64,000 nucleotides of DNA from JBCDHN01 sp964351855. Its GTDB lineage: Bacteria; Verrucomicrobiota; Verrucomicrobiia; Verrucomicrobiales; DEV007. The stretch covers positions 1 through 64,000 of the forward strand of contig CAYGQD010000008.1 in NCBI GenBank assembly GCA_964351855.1. The letters are read 5' to 3'. Below are positions 37,457-46,016 of the stretch, piece after piece. Below the pieces are notes generated by a model, which ran no database searches, was not told the origin of the DNA, and worked only from the letters and a program-made list of their open reading frames with translations. A program made the position numbers and the translations under genes. The first letter of the stretch is position 1, and the number at the start of each line of letters is the position of its first letter.

Positions 37457-39610
37457 ATGAAAGCTATCCTCGTTTCTACGCTCTGTTTCATCAGTTTAGG
37501 AACGCTCTTGGCAGGAACCGAGTCCCCCTCTGCCTCCATTGATCGGATCCTGGAAAAGTCATGGAAGGAGGCTGGGGTGGAGGGAAACCCCATGGCGGGC
37601 GACGAAGTCTTTCTCCGGCGGATCTATCTGGACGCCATCGGGCGCATCCCTACCTACGAAGAATCCAGCCGCTTCCTCGCCTCGGACGATCCCGATAAAC
37701 GTGCTCAACTGATCGACGAACTGCTGGAGAGCGAAGGCTACGTCAATCACTTCTTCAATTTCTGGGCAGACATCCTTCGCATTAACACCCAACAAGGGGG
37801 CGGCCAAAACATCACCCCTTACTACGTGGAGTTTGTCCGCGACGCGCTTGCCGAAAACATGCCTTATGACCAGTTCGTCAGGAGTTTGATCACGGCAGAA
37901 GGCCAGGCTTGGGACAATGGAGCCATCGGCTACACGTATCGGGACCGCGGCATGCCGTTGGATCACATGGCCAATACCGTCCGGATTTTCCTGGGCACTC
38001 GGATGGAGTGTGCTCAGTGCCACAATCACCCGTTCGATAAATGGACTCAGATGGATTTCTTCCACATGGCCGCCTTCAGCTACGGCATGGACGCCAATGG
38101 GCGCGGCTATCAGAAAGAACTCCAAGAGGCCCAGCGCTCCATCCAGCGCATGGAAATGGACCGCAAGGAAAAGCAAAACCTGCAGCGCGCGTTTCAGGAA
38201 GTGACTCGTCCCATCCGGAACAATAACATGGTGGCCTACGATCCCAATCGCCTTCCTCAATTGCCCCACGATTACCAATACGACGACGCCGAACCCAAGC
38301 AAAAAATTGAGCCTGCGGCGATGTTCGGAACCCCCATCACGGTGGAAAGCCCTGGAGCGCGTGTCGATTCCTACGCACAGTGGATGACGTCACCCGAAAA
38401 CCCGCGCTTCACGACGGTGATCGCGAACCGGCTCTGGAAAGAAGCGATGGGAATCGGATTGATCGAACCAGTTGATGAAATCATGGATTCCACCGTCCCC
38501 TCAAATGTGGAACTCATGAACTTCCTGGAGGATCACCTGATCGAACGTGGCTACGACATGAAGGCGTTTCTCCGGGCCATCTACCATTCCAAGGCCTACC
38601 AACGGGAGGCCCAAACGAAGGAAGTCATGTTGGGAGAGAAATTTCACTTCACGGGTCCCATCCTCCGGAGAATGACCGCTGAGCAAATCTGGGATTCGGT
38701 CGTGTCTCTGGTCAATCCGCTTCCGGATTCCAGCGACTGGAAAAGGGCTCAAGAATTTGAGCTGCGTCTCGCCCATCAGCAAACCATGAGTGAAGTGATC
38801 GGCGGCTACAACCCGGAGGACATGCTGAAGTTCGCGAAAAAAATTGCCAACTATCAAACAGAGCTCAATCAGAAGCGGGATCAAATTACCAAAGAGCTGA
38901 CCCAGGCTCGCAAGGACAAAGATCAAGAGAAGGTTAAAGAACTCTCCCGCGAGTCCAATCGCCTCCAGACTCAGCTTCGCCAGAAAGTGCACGAAATGGT
39001 CTATGAACCAGCGCTGAGAAAAGCGGATTTTAAACTGGTTTCCCTGACGATGCCAGATGGGAAAGATCAAGAGATGAATCCGTCCAAAGTCTTTGACTCC
39101 AACGGTCGGGCGACGAACGAGCTGCGCAAGCTCCAGACCGAAATCGAAACGGCAATGTTCGAAGCGGAAATGAACGAGCTGGGCATCACAGAAAGTTCCG
39201 ATCAGCGCAATTATCTCAGCTTTCGTCGCAATTCCAGCCGGATGCTTCGAGCCGCCCACATCAGCTCCCCGGCTCCCAATGGCCATTTTTTGCGCGAATT
39301 TGGCCAGAGTGATCGCGAAACGATCGAGAACGCCAACGACGAAGCATCTGTTCCCCAAGCTCTCCACTTGCTCAATGGCAGCACGTTCCCCCAAATTTCC
39401 GGCAGTAATTCCGTGCTCTATCGCAATGTGAGTTCCAAGGAATCAATCGACGAAAAACTGGATGTCATCTTCCGCAGTTTGCTGAGTCGCTCTCCGACTC
39501 CAGAGGAATTGAATCTCCTCCGTTCCGCCAGTGAGGCGCGGGGTGACGACATCTATCGCGATACCGTCTTTGCCCTCCTCAATTCGCAAGAGTTTCTCTT
39601 TGTTCAATAA
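37457..39610 (+). CDS. DUF1549/DUF1553 (PSD1-type) exported protein
   Basis: This 717-residue protein starts with a signal peptide (MKAILVSTLCFISLGTLLAG). A DUF1549 domain (residues about 25-250) contains FLRRIYLDAIGRIPT and a cytochrome-like CAQCHNHPFDKW with Cys185, Cys188 and His189; DUF1553 begins near residue 330 (RFTTVIANRLWKEAMG) and ends YRDTVFALLNSQEFLFV. A coiled coil of about 50 residues is inserted near residues 460-510. Such genes nearly always precede a DUF1501 gene in PVC bacteria, as here (22 bases). The role is unproven; association with secreted sulfatases and glycoside hydrolases suggests extracellular polymer breakdown. Confidence 0.9.
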   Translation: MKAILVSTLCFISLGTLLAGTESPSASIDRILEKSWKEAGVEGNPMAGDEVFLRRIYLDAIGRIPTYEESSRFLASDDPDKRAQLIDELLESEGYVNHFFNFWADILRINTQQGGGQNITPYYVEFVRDALAENMPYDQFVRSLITAEGQAWDNGAIGYTYRDRGMPLDHMANTVRIFLGTRMECAQCHNHPFDKWTQMDFFHMAAFSYGMDANGRGYQKELQEAQRSIQRMEMDRKEKQNLQRAFQEVTRPIRNNNMVAYDPNRLPQLPHDYQYDDAEPKQKIEPAAMFGTPITVESPGARVDSYAQWMTSPENPRFTTVIANRLWKEAMGIGLIEPVDEIMDSTVPSNVELMNFLEDHLIERGYDMKAFLRAIYHSKAYQREAQTKEVMLGEKFHFTGPILRRMTAEQIWDSVVSLVNPLPDSSDWKRAQEFELRLAHQQTMSEVIGGYNPEDMLKFAKKIANYQTELNQKRDQITKELTQARKDKDQEKVKELSRESNRLQTQLRQKVHEMVYEPALRKADFKLVSLTMPDGKDQEMNPSKVFDSNGRATNELRKLQTEIETAMFEAEMNELGITESSDQRNYLSFRRNSSRMLRAAHISSPAPNGHFLREFGQSDRETIENANDEASVPQALHLLNGSTFPQISGSNSVLYRNVSSKESIDEKLDVIFRSLLSRSPTPEELNLLRSASEARGDDIYRDTVFALLNSQEFLFVQ

Positions 39611-39632
39611 CCCAATCCATTCTGACCGTTCG

Positions 39633-40922
39633 ATGAAAAACCTTCTGAATCAATCATCCGAGCAAACTCGGAGACGTTTCGTGACCAACGCGGCGAGCAC
39701 CTTCCTCGGAGTAGGACTCACTCCGATGTTCAGTAGCCGGGTCATGGGAGCCGGCGAAAACGCCAGCCAGCTTCACCAGATTCAAACAGCGAAGCGTGTG
39801 ATCTACCTTTACATGAATGGAGGGATGACCCATCTGGATACCTTCGACCTCAAGCAGGGCCACGAAAACCAGGGGCCGGTCAAAGCGATCGATACGACGG
39901 GCGACTACCAAATCTCCGAGTATTTGCCCAACTTGGCCAAGCACGGCGATAAGATGGCGGTCATCAACTCGATGATGTCGAAGACCGGTGCCCACCAGCA
40001 GGGAAATTACCTCGCCCACACCTCTTATGAGATGCGCGGCACCATCAAGCACCCAGCCATGGGTTCCTGGTTGCTCACCTTTCAGGATCGCCTCAACCCT
40101 ACCCTTCCCGGGAATGTCGTGATCGGCGGGGGCAGTCGTCACCCCGGCGCTGGATTTTTCCCGGCCAAGGTCGGGCCGCTGATGATCGGAGCACCGGATC
40201 GTGGACTTCAAAACGTGAAAGCGAAAATGGAGCAAGACGACTTTGAGTTCCGAGTGGGCTTGAGCAAGCAACTCGGCCAACAGTTCGCGTCCCGTTATGA
40301 TTACAAAGCCGTCAACAGCTACAGTGAGATGTATGACGACGCCATGAAGCTGATGAAGAGCGAAGACCTTGAAGCGTTTGATCTTTCGAACGAGCCGGAA
40401 TCCGTTCGCAAAATGTATGGCGAAGACAACTTCGGCAAAGGCTGCCTCCTGGCGCGTCGATTAGTCGAAAACGACGTTCGCTTTGTCGAAGTCAGCCTCG
40501 GCGGCTGGGATACCCACCAAAGCAACTTCAATCGCGTTCCCGAGCGCTGCGAAATTCTCGATCGCGGCATGTCAGCATTGATCAGTGACTTGGAGTTGCG
40601 CGGCTTGCTCGACGATACGCTCATCGTTTTGGCCACGGAATTCGGTCGCACGCCTCGCATCAATCAGAACGTCGGTCGTGACCACTACCCGAAAGCGTTT
40701 TCTGCGGTCTTGGCGGGCGGCGGAATCGTCGGAGGCCAGAAATTCGGAAAATCGGACGAAGGGGGTGAGACGGTGGTTGAAGACGCCGTCGAACATGCCG
40801 ACCTCAACGCCACAATCGCCTACGGCCTCGGCATTCCTCTGAATCACGTGCTTTACAGTCCCAGCAAGCGGCCCTTCACGGTCTCCCAAAACGGTAAACC
40901 GATTACGAAGCTGTTTACCTAG
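39633..40922 (+). CDS. DUF1501 (sulfatase-like fold) Tat-exported protein
   Basis: The 429-residue protein belongs to DUF1501, a sulfatase/alkaline phosphatase-fold family. The start at 39633 yields a Tat signal (TRRRFVTNAASTFLGVG). Family text includes VIYLYMNGGMTHLDTFDLK, GGWDTHQSNFNRVPERC, LIVLATEFGRTPRINQNVGRDHYPKAFSAVLAGGGI and GKSDEGGETV. The fold suggests a metal-dependent hydrolase; no activity has been shown. It pairs with the DUF1549/1553 gene 22 bases upstream. Confidence 0.91.
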   Translation: MKNLLNQSSEQTRRRFVTNAASTFLGVGLTPMFSSRVMGAGENASQLHQIQTAKRVIYLYMNGGMTHLDTFDLKQGHENQGPVKAIDTTGDYQISEYLPNLAKHGDKMAVINSMMSKTGAHQQGNYLAHTSYEMRGTIKHPAMGSWLLTFQDRLNPTLPGNVVIGGGSRHPGAGFFPAKVGPLMIGAPDRGLQNVKAKMEQDDFEFRVGLSKQLGQQFASRYDYKAVNSYSEMYDDAMKLMKSEDLEAFDLSNEPESVRKMYGEDNFGKGCLLARRLVENDVRFVEVSLGGWDTHQSNFNRVPERCEILDRGMSALISDLELRGLLDDTLIVLATEFGRTPRINQNVGRDHYPKAFSAVLAGGGIVGGQKFGKSDEGGETVVEDAVEHADLNATIAYGLGIPLNHVLYSPSKRPFTVSQNGKPITKLFT

Positions 40923-40941
40923 GTTTCAAAACGCATTTTAA

Positions 40942-40979
40942 ACCCCAACGTTAAAAAAACCCCAACGTTAAAAAACCCC
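40942..40979. repeat. Two and a half 17-bp direct repeats after the DUF1501 gene
   Basis: The unit ACCCCAACGTTAAAAAA occurs at about 40942-40958 and 40959-40975, with the start of a third copy. It lies just before the terminator at 40996-41030. It may be a slippage product. Confidence 0.6.
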
Positions 40980-40995
40980 ATCCTACCTCGGTAGG

Positions 40996-41030
40996 GCGCC
41001 TCTGAGTTCGGCTCAGGGGCGCTTTTTTTT
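40996..41030 (+). terminator. Strong rho-independent terminator
   Basis: GCGCCTCTGAG (40996-41006) pairs with CTCAGGGGCGC (41012-41022) around a TTCGG loop (one T/G pair), followed by eight T bases. It closes the DUF1549-DUF1501 transcript and isolates the sucC promoter. Confidence 0.92.
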
Positions 41031-41080
41031 GCTCAGTCCCAAGGAACCGAAATCCGATCCGGAGATCTCTGATTCCCTTC

Positions 41081-41108
41081 TTGACGTAAGATTAGCCCTC
41101 CTTATGGT
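41081..41108 (+). promoter_or_regulatory. Candidate sucC promoter
   Basis: TTGACG (41081-41086) and TATGGT (41103-41108) are 16 bases apart; transcription would start about 19 bases before the sucC ATG. The strong terminator just upstream supports an independent promoter here. Confidence 0.5.
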
Positions 41109-41133
41109 TCGCTTTCTTCCCTTACCCTAACCG

Positions 41134-42318
41134 ATGAACATTCACGAATACCAAGCCAAAGAGCTTTTCGACCAATTTAACGTCGCCAGTCCTCGCGGAA
41201 AAGTTGCCAGCACGGCGGAAGAAGCTCGCAAAGCGGCCGAAGAATTGGGGGGAGACGGTCTTGTCGTGAAGGCTCAAGTCCACGCAGGCGGACGCGGGAA
41301 AGGCACCTTCAAAAACGGGTTTCAAGGGGGTGTTCACCTTTGCTCTTCCCCTGCCGATGTGGAGGAAAAAGCTTCCCAGATGCTCGGCCAGGTTTTGGTT
41401 ACTCATCAGACTGGGGAAGAAGGAAAACTCGTCCGCAAAGTCCTTGTGGCTGACTCCGTTGATATCGCCAATGAGCTGTATTTCGCCATTCTGATGGATC
41501 GGGAATCAGAAGGTCCAGTCATCATCGCCAGCGAAGAAGGTGGCGTAAACATCGAGGAAGTCGCGGAAACCACCCCCGAGAAAATCCTTCGGGAACCCGT
41601 CCATCCCTTGCTTGGATTGCAGCCTTATCAAACGCGGAAGCTAGCTGCCTTCCTGGGATTGAAAGGCGACCAGGCCAAGGCCGCCGGGAAGCTCTTTGTT
41701 GCGCTCTACACCCTCTTCATCGAACGCGATTGCTCACTCGTGGAGGTTAATCCTCTCGTGGTGACGACAGACGGTCAGGTATTGGCTCTCGATGCCAAAT
41801 TCAATTTTGATGATAACGCACTCTATCGCCACCCTGACATCGCCGCGATGCGCGATCCCGAAGAAGAAGATCCCCGCGAAGTTGCAGCTTCCGAGTTTGA
41901 TCTTAATTACATCGGTTTAGACGGAAACATCGCTTGCTTGGTGAATGGAGCCGGATTGGCAATGGCCACGATGGACATCATCAAACACTACGGTGGAGAG
42001 CCGGCCAACTTCCTCGACGTAGGTGGTGGCGCGACCCAAGAGCAGGTCCGCAACGCTTTCAAAATCATTTTGAGCGATCCGAACGTGAAAGGTCTTCTCG
42101 TCAACATCTTCGGTGGGATCATGGACTGCGATGTGATCGCGAAAGGCATCGTTGCCGCCTGTGAAGAAGTCGATTTGAGCCTTCCTCTAGTCGTTCGTCT
42201 GGAAGGAAATAACGTCGCTGCCGGCAAAGCGACCCTGGCCGCTTCAAACGTGAAATTGATTACGGGAGATGATTTGGCCGATGCTGCCGAGAAGGTGGTG
42301 AAAGCGATTGCCGCCTAA
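41134..42318 (+). CDS. sucC: Succinyl-CoA synthetase beta subunit (ADP-forming type)
   Basis: This 394-residue subunit joins SucD to convert succinyl-CoA to succinate with nucleotide triphosphate formation. It shows the ATP-grasp domain (NIHEYQAKELFDQFNV, VVKAQVHAGGRGKGTFK), the metal-binding region VEVNPLVVTTDG and ALDAKFNFDDNA, and the C-terminal CoA-ligase text LVNGAGLAMATMDIIKHYGGEPANFLDVGGGA and NIFGGIMDCDVIAKG. SucD does not follow directly: a QueD-like gene and a possible small gene lie between them. Confidence 0.96.
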   Translation: MNIHEYQAKELFDQFNVASPRGKVASTAEEARKAAEELGGDGLVVKAQVHAGGRGKGTFKNGFQGGVHLCSSPADVEEKASQMLGQVLVTHQTGEEGKLVRKVLVADSVDIANELYFAILMDRESEGPVIIASEEGGVNIEEVAETTPEKILREPVHPLLGLQPYQTRKLAAFLGLKGDQAKAAGKLFVALYTLFIERDCSLVEVNPLVVTTDGQVLALDAKFNFDDNALYRHPDIAAMRDPEEEDPREVAASEFDLNYIGLDGNIACLVNGAGLAMATMDIIKHYGGEPANFLDVGGGATQEQVRNAFKIILSDPNVKGLLVNIFGGIMDCDVIAKGIVAACEEVDLSLPLVVRLEGNNVAAGKATLAASNVKLITGDDLADAAEKVVKAIAA

Positions 42319-42338
42319 ACAGCTGGACGTTTGGAAGG

Positions 42339-42887
42339 ATGAGCGACGACCATCACGACTTTGTCTTGAAATTCGACCGGCGCTACAGCATGGCGCACCG
42401 GTTGAACTCTGGTGCCGCTCCCAATTGCCAAGTTCCTCATGGTCATGACGAGGTGGTCTGCGTCGAGATCGTTGATAAAGCGAATCGAGGGCTCAATCAG
42501 GATACCAACATGCTGGTGGAGTTTTCCCAAGTGAAAGGAAGATGGTTCGAGTGGGTGGATCGCAAACTCGACCACAGTTTCCATCTCGGAGCCAAGGATC
42601 CGCTCATCGCCTATTTCCAGGACAACGAACCGCATCTTCTCGCCCGAATCTTGGTGACCCCGGGAGATCCGACGACTGAGATTCGAGCGGCTTGTTTCGC
42701 GGCGAAGCTGAAGGCGTTTCTCGGTCAGGAAAATCCCGACTATCGCTGCCGGAAACTACGAATTCAGGAAACACCGACGAACGCCGTCGAGTTTTTCCCC
42801 GGGAATCGTCCTGCGGTCGCCTCAGGGACGGATTTCTGGTGGAATCGCCCTGATTTGACCATCAACGACTTGGAGGTCCCCGCCTGA
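42339..42887 (+). CDS. QueD/6-pyruvoyl-tetrahydropterin synthase-like protein inside the sucCD operon
   Basis: The 182-residue protein belongs to the 6-carboxytetrahydropterin synthase / 6-pyruvoyl-tetrahydropterin synthase family (queuosine or pterin synthesis). Zinc ligands can be seen at His20 (SMAHRL) and His34/His36 (HGH), the catalytic Cys30 lies in NCQVPHGH, and the family ending IQETPTNAVEF appears near residue 150, followed by a tail that makes the protein longer than standard QueD (about 120-140 aa). It sits 20 bases after sucC and 158 bases before sucD. Whether it acts in queuosine synthesis cannot be told, since no other que gene is in the window. Confidence 0.85.
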   Translation: MSDDHHDFVLKFDRRYSMAHRLNSGAAPNCQVPHGHDEVVCVEIVDKANRGLNQDTNMLVEFSQVKGRWFEWVDRKLDHSFHLGAKDPLIAYFQDNEPHLLARILVTPGDPTTEIRAACFAAKLKAFLGQENPDYRCRKLRIQETPTNAVEFFPGNRPAVASGTDFWWNRPDLTINDLEVPA

Positions 42888-42890
42888 CTT

Positions 42891-43040
42891 ATGTCCCGAA
42901 CCTTCAACATTGATCGCAGAAAATTCCGCAGGCTCGATCCCATCATGCCTTTTGGCCACTTTCCTGACTATCGTTTATCCGTGACCGTAAATCCGGGCGG
43001 CATTATCCAGCATCCCCATCATCCAGACTTTTCCTTCTAA
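42891..43040 (+). CDS. Possible 49-codon gene between the QueD-like gene and sucD
   Basis: An ATG at 42891, 3 bases past the QueD-like stop and in the same frame, opens 49 codons ending at TAA 43038-43040, 5 bases before sucD. The predicted peptide begins MSRTFNIDRRKFRRLD, is basic at the start and His/Pro-rich at the end (QHPHHPDFSF). It fills the gap between two operon genes almost exactly, which favours a real gene, but it matches no family I know and could be chance. Confidence 0.42.
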   Translation: MSRTFNIDRRKFRRLDPIMPFGHFPDYRLSVTVNPGGIIQHPHHPDFSF

Positions 43041-43045
43041 TTATC

Positions 43046-43939
43046 ATGGCCATCCTCGTCGACGAAAACACGAAAATCCTCATTCAGGGCATCACCGGCT
43101 CGTTTGGAGGGAAACATGCACAGCTCAGCCTGGACTACGGCACCCAAGTCGCCGCTGGAGTCACTCCCGGTAAAGGCGGCCAAGTATTTGGCGGTTCCGT
43201 TCCCATTTTCGATACCGTTGATGAAGCGGTCAAAGAAACCGGTGCTACCGTATCCGCCATTTTCGTTCCACCACCATTCGCGGGCGACGCCATTCTCGAA
43301 GGTGTGGGAGCGGGCCTCGATCTCGTTGTCTGCATCACGGAAGGCATTCCCGTGATGGACATGATGAGGGTGAAGGCCGCGATGAAGGGTTCAAAGACCC
43401 GACTGATTGGGCCGAACTGTCCGGGCATCGTCACTCCTGGTCGCGGAGAGAACTCCCACGGCGGTTGTCGCATCGGCATTGCCCCCGGCTATATTCACAA
43501 ACGCGGCAACGTCGGCATCGTTTCTCGTTCAGGAACACTGACTTATGAAGCTGTTTGGCAAGTTTCCAATCTGGGAATGGGTCAAAGCACCTGCGTCGGG
43601 ATCGGTGGAGATCCGATCAATGGAACGTCTCATTTGGACGTGGTAAAAATGTTCAATGACGATCCGGAGACGGAATCGATTATCATGATCGGTGAAATCG
43701 GCGGTGACCGTGAAGAAGAAGCGGCCGCCTGGATTAAGGATCATTGCAAAAAGCCGGTCGCAGGTTTCATCGCCGGAGCCACCGCACCTCCCGGACGAAG
43801 AATGGGACACGCCGGAGCGATCATTTCAGGTGGAAAAGGCACTGCCGAGGCCAAAATTGAGGCCTTTGAAGATGCCGGGATTTCCGTCGCCAAAACGCCA
43901 TCCGAAATGGGAGCAGCCTTGAAACGCGCCCTGGGATAA
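43046..43939 (+). CDS. sucD: Succinyl-CoA synthetase alpha subunit
   Basis: This 297-residue CoA-binding subunit carries the phosphohistidine. CoA-binding text ILIQGITGSFGGKHAQLSLDYGT and VSAIFVPPPFAGDAI is present, GNVGIVSRSGTLTYEAV is conserved, and His255 in MGHAGAI is the predicted phosphorylated residue. It completes the sucC-sucD pair and is followed 100 bases later by the citrate synthase gene. Confidence 0.96.
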   Translation: MAILVDENTKILIQGITGSFGGKHAQLSLDYGTQVAAGVTPGKGGQVFGGSVPIFDTVDEAVKETGATVSAIFVPPPFAGDAILEGVGAGLDLVVCITEGIPVMDMMRVKAAMKGSKTRLIGPNCPGIVTPGRGENSHGGCRIGIAPGYIHKRGNVGIVSRSGTLTYEAVWQVSNLGMGQSTCVGIGGDPINGTSHLDVVKMFNDDPETESIIMIGEIGGDREEEAAAWIKDHCKKPVAGFIAGATAPPGRRMGHAGAIISGGKGTAEAKIEAFEDAGISVAKTPSEMGAALKRALG

Positions 43940-44039
43940 TCAGACATTTCCGCTCGACAAGAAAGTGGACGGACCGCGTTTCCGCTCTACATTTGAAACT
44001 CTTTTTCCCAATCTATCACCCCCAATTCGCCAAGCTACC

Positions 44040-45170
44040 ATGTCAGACCCTGTAATCGCCCGAGGACTAGAAGGAATCATCGCCAACGAATCCAAACTGA
44101 GCGATGTGCAGGGGAAGGAAGGAAAACTCTATTATCTCGGCTATGAGATCGACGATTTGGTGGAGAATACGTCCTTTGAAGAAGTTCTCTATCTTCTCCA
44201 TTGTGGAAAGCTTCCGAACCGCAGTGAACTTCATGCGCTAAACACTAAGCTACGGGAGCAACGAAGCCTGCCGAAAGGGGTGATCGAGTTTCTTCGCAAT
44301 GCGCCAAAAGACGCCGGCCCGATGGACGTTATCCGCACCGGTGTTTCCATGCTGGGGCTTTATGACACCAGGGGCGATGATCAGAACCGTGATCTGAACG
44401 AAGAGCGTGGTCTCAGCATCATCGCCAAGATCCCTCTCATCATCGGAATGTATCATCGCTTTCGGCAAGGACTGGAAATTCCTCCGATCCGCAAAGATCT
44501 CCGCGAAGCAGCTCACTTTCTCTATCTCATCAACGGCGAAGAGCCAACCGAGTCGATGGCAAAGACGCTGGACGTCGCCTACATTCTTCATGCCGACCAC
44601 GGGATGAACGCTTCCACGTTCAGCGCTCGCGTCACCATCGCGACCCTGAGCGACATGTATTCGGCCATTACGTCGGCCATTGGCACCTTGAAGGGACCTC
44701 TTCATGGCGGTGCCAACGAAGGCGTCATCCACATGCTTCAGGAAATTGGCAGCCTCGATAAGGTCGATGCATGGGTGGATGAACGATTGGCCAATAGAGA
44801 GAAGATCATGGGAATTGGTCACCGCGTTTACAAGGTGCTCGATCCCCGCGCTCCCTACCTTCGCAAAATGGCCATGAAAATGACGGCCGATCTCGGTGAA
44901 ACCAAGTGGATTGAGATGTCTGAGCGGATTGCTCAGATCATGCTGGAGAAGAAAGGCCTGAACGCCAACGTCGATTTCTATTCCGCGACCGTCTACTACT
45001 CGCTCGGAATCCCGACCGACTTATTCACCCCAATTTTCGCGATTTCCCGAGCAGCGGGATGGACTGCCCAAGTTTTGGAGCAGTTGGACGACAATCGACT
45101 CTACCGTCCCCTGACCCTTTATTCTGGCGGACACGACGCCAAGGTCGTTCCGATTGGCGATCGGCCTTAA
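44040..45170 (+). CDS. gltA: Citrate synthase
   Basis: This 376-residue enzyme condenses oxaloacetate and acetyl-CoA. It shows LHADHGMNASTFSARV, GTLKGPLHGGANEGV and GIGHRVYKVLDPRAPYLRKMA, with the catalytic His residues in HGGANE and GHRVYK and the Asp in ANVDFYSATVYYSLGIP. Its length fits the short citrate synthase/2-methylcitrate synthase group, and sequence alone does not separate the two; location after sucCD supports a TCA role. The ATG at 44040 is chosen because the upstream 25 codons do not look like the family. Confidence 0.9.
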   Translation: MSDPVIARGLEGIIANESKLSDVQGKEGKLYYLGYEIDDLVENTSFEEVLYLLHCGKLPNRSELHALNTKLREQRSLPKGVIEFLRNAPKDAGPMDVIRTGVSMLGLYDTRGDDQNRDLNEERGLSIIAKIPLIIGMYHRFRQGLEIPPIRKDLREAAHFLYLINGEEPTESMAKTLDVAYILHADHGMNASTFSARVTIATLSDMYSAITSAIGTLKGPLHGGANEGVIHMLQEIGSLDKVDAWVDERLANREKIMGIGHRVYKVLDPRAPYLRKMAMKMTADLGETKWIEMSERIAQIMLEKKGLNANVDFYSATVYYSLGIPTDLFTPIFAISRAAGWTAQVLEQLDDNRLYRPLTLYSGGHDAKVVPIGDRP

Positions 45171-45198
45171 GGGTCGAAAAAGCCGAAGAAGCGTTGAT

Positions 45199-45214
45199 CC
45201 AGTTTCGAAACTGG
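45199..45214. repeat. Perfect 16-bp palindrome downstream of gltA
   Basis: CCAGTTTCGAAACTGG reads the same on both strands. It lies 29 bases after the gltA stop and 7 bases before the 20-bp tandem repeats. It could fold as a short hairpin or bind a dimeric protein; there is no T-run. Confidence 0.75.
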
Positions 45215-45220
45215 CGGACT

Positions 45221-45280
45221 GAAACACCTGGGCTTAGCGAGAAACACCTGGGCTTAAAGAGAAACACCTGGGCTAAACGA
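45221..45280. repeat. Three 20-bp head-to-tail repeats between convergent genes
   Basis: Three adjacent units share GAAACACCTGGGCT and differ in the last six bases: TTAGCGA, TTAAAGA and TAAACGA respectively after GGC. There are no spacers, so it is not a CRISPR. It lies between gltA and a convergent gene and could hold several sites for one DNA-binding protein. Confidence 0.85.
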
Positions 45281-45314
45281 CTTGCGCTGGGGCGCAAAGC
45301 AAAGTTGGCCGCGA

Positions 45315-45914
45315 CTAAATGACGGCCGCGTCGTCGCTATTGAAGTCGTTGGCGAGTTGCTCCAACTTTCCGAGCTGCACTTCGGGAATCCGATCAATCT
45401 CGATTCGCTCACCTGAACGCAACAATATGCTGAAAACGCCAAGGTGTTCTCCGAGTTTTCGGCGGGCAGTCGCAATGTGGATGTCCGTCCAGTAGTAAAC
45501 ATCGAAGTCGAGCTTCCCGTTCAGCTTCTGGTGAGCAACACAGAGACGCTGATCCGTTGCGGTGACGACTGCTGGTCCCTTCAGCCGAATCGCGGGCTTA
45601 TCCTGGACCGCAATGTAGTAAATTTCCTCCCCTTCGGCGGTGAAGTCCGATAGCTGGGCGAAGACTTGAGCAACGAGCGCCTTATCTTGACCATCATCCT
45701 CAAAATTGGCGATGGCCTGATGCAGGTCGAAGACTTCTCCCAGTGGTTTCCAATCGCCCAGTGCTTCGTAGTAAACCAAATCCGATGCCAAAACATCACC
45801 GTCATTCAGCAACTGAACGATCTGGTTTTGACTGTAAGGGCCGATAGGATCTTCCTCGCCGGTTCGAAGGATCGAGAAAATTTGATACTCCGGCAATTCC
45901 GCTGTGGTAGTCAT
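45315..45914 (-). CDS. GYF_2-domain protein with a C-terminal PH-like region
   Basis: A 199-residue protein. Residues about 17-62 (GPYSQNQIVQLLNDGDV and WKPLGEVF) fit the GYF_2 (DUF4339) fold, a bacterial peptide-binding module. Residues 95-190 look like a bacterial PH domain (EEIYYIAVQDKPAIRLKGPAVVTATDQRLCVA and YYWTDIHIATARRKLGEHLG). There is no membrane segment. The ATG at 45914 is used because the GYF_2 domain starts soon after it. Protein interaction at the membrane is a fair guess; the function is unknown. Confidence 0.7.
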   Translation of the reverse strand: MTTTAELPEYQIFSILRTGEEDPIGPYSQNQIVQLLNDGDVLASDLVYYEALGDWKPLGEVFDLHQAIANFEDDGQDKALVAQVFAQLSDFTAEGEEIYYIAVQDKPAIRLKGPAVVTATDQRLCVAHQKLNGKLDFDVYYWTDIHIATARRKLGEHLGVFSILLRSGERIEIDRIPEVQLGKLEQLANDFNSDDAAVI

Positions 45915-46016
45915 TTGCTTCGTTTCAATTAGAGTGTCAGGACGCCCATGCGTTCGATCTGGGATTATCTTCAATGATCCTCAAACCCTTGCAACCGAAG
46001 CAAGTTTTCACTTCGA

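Noticed and set aside
45221..45280. CRISPR-like array
   Set aside because: Three 20-bp units abut without spacers and no cas gene is present in the window.
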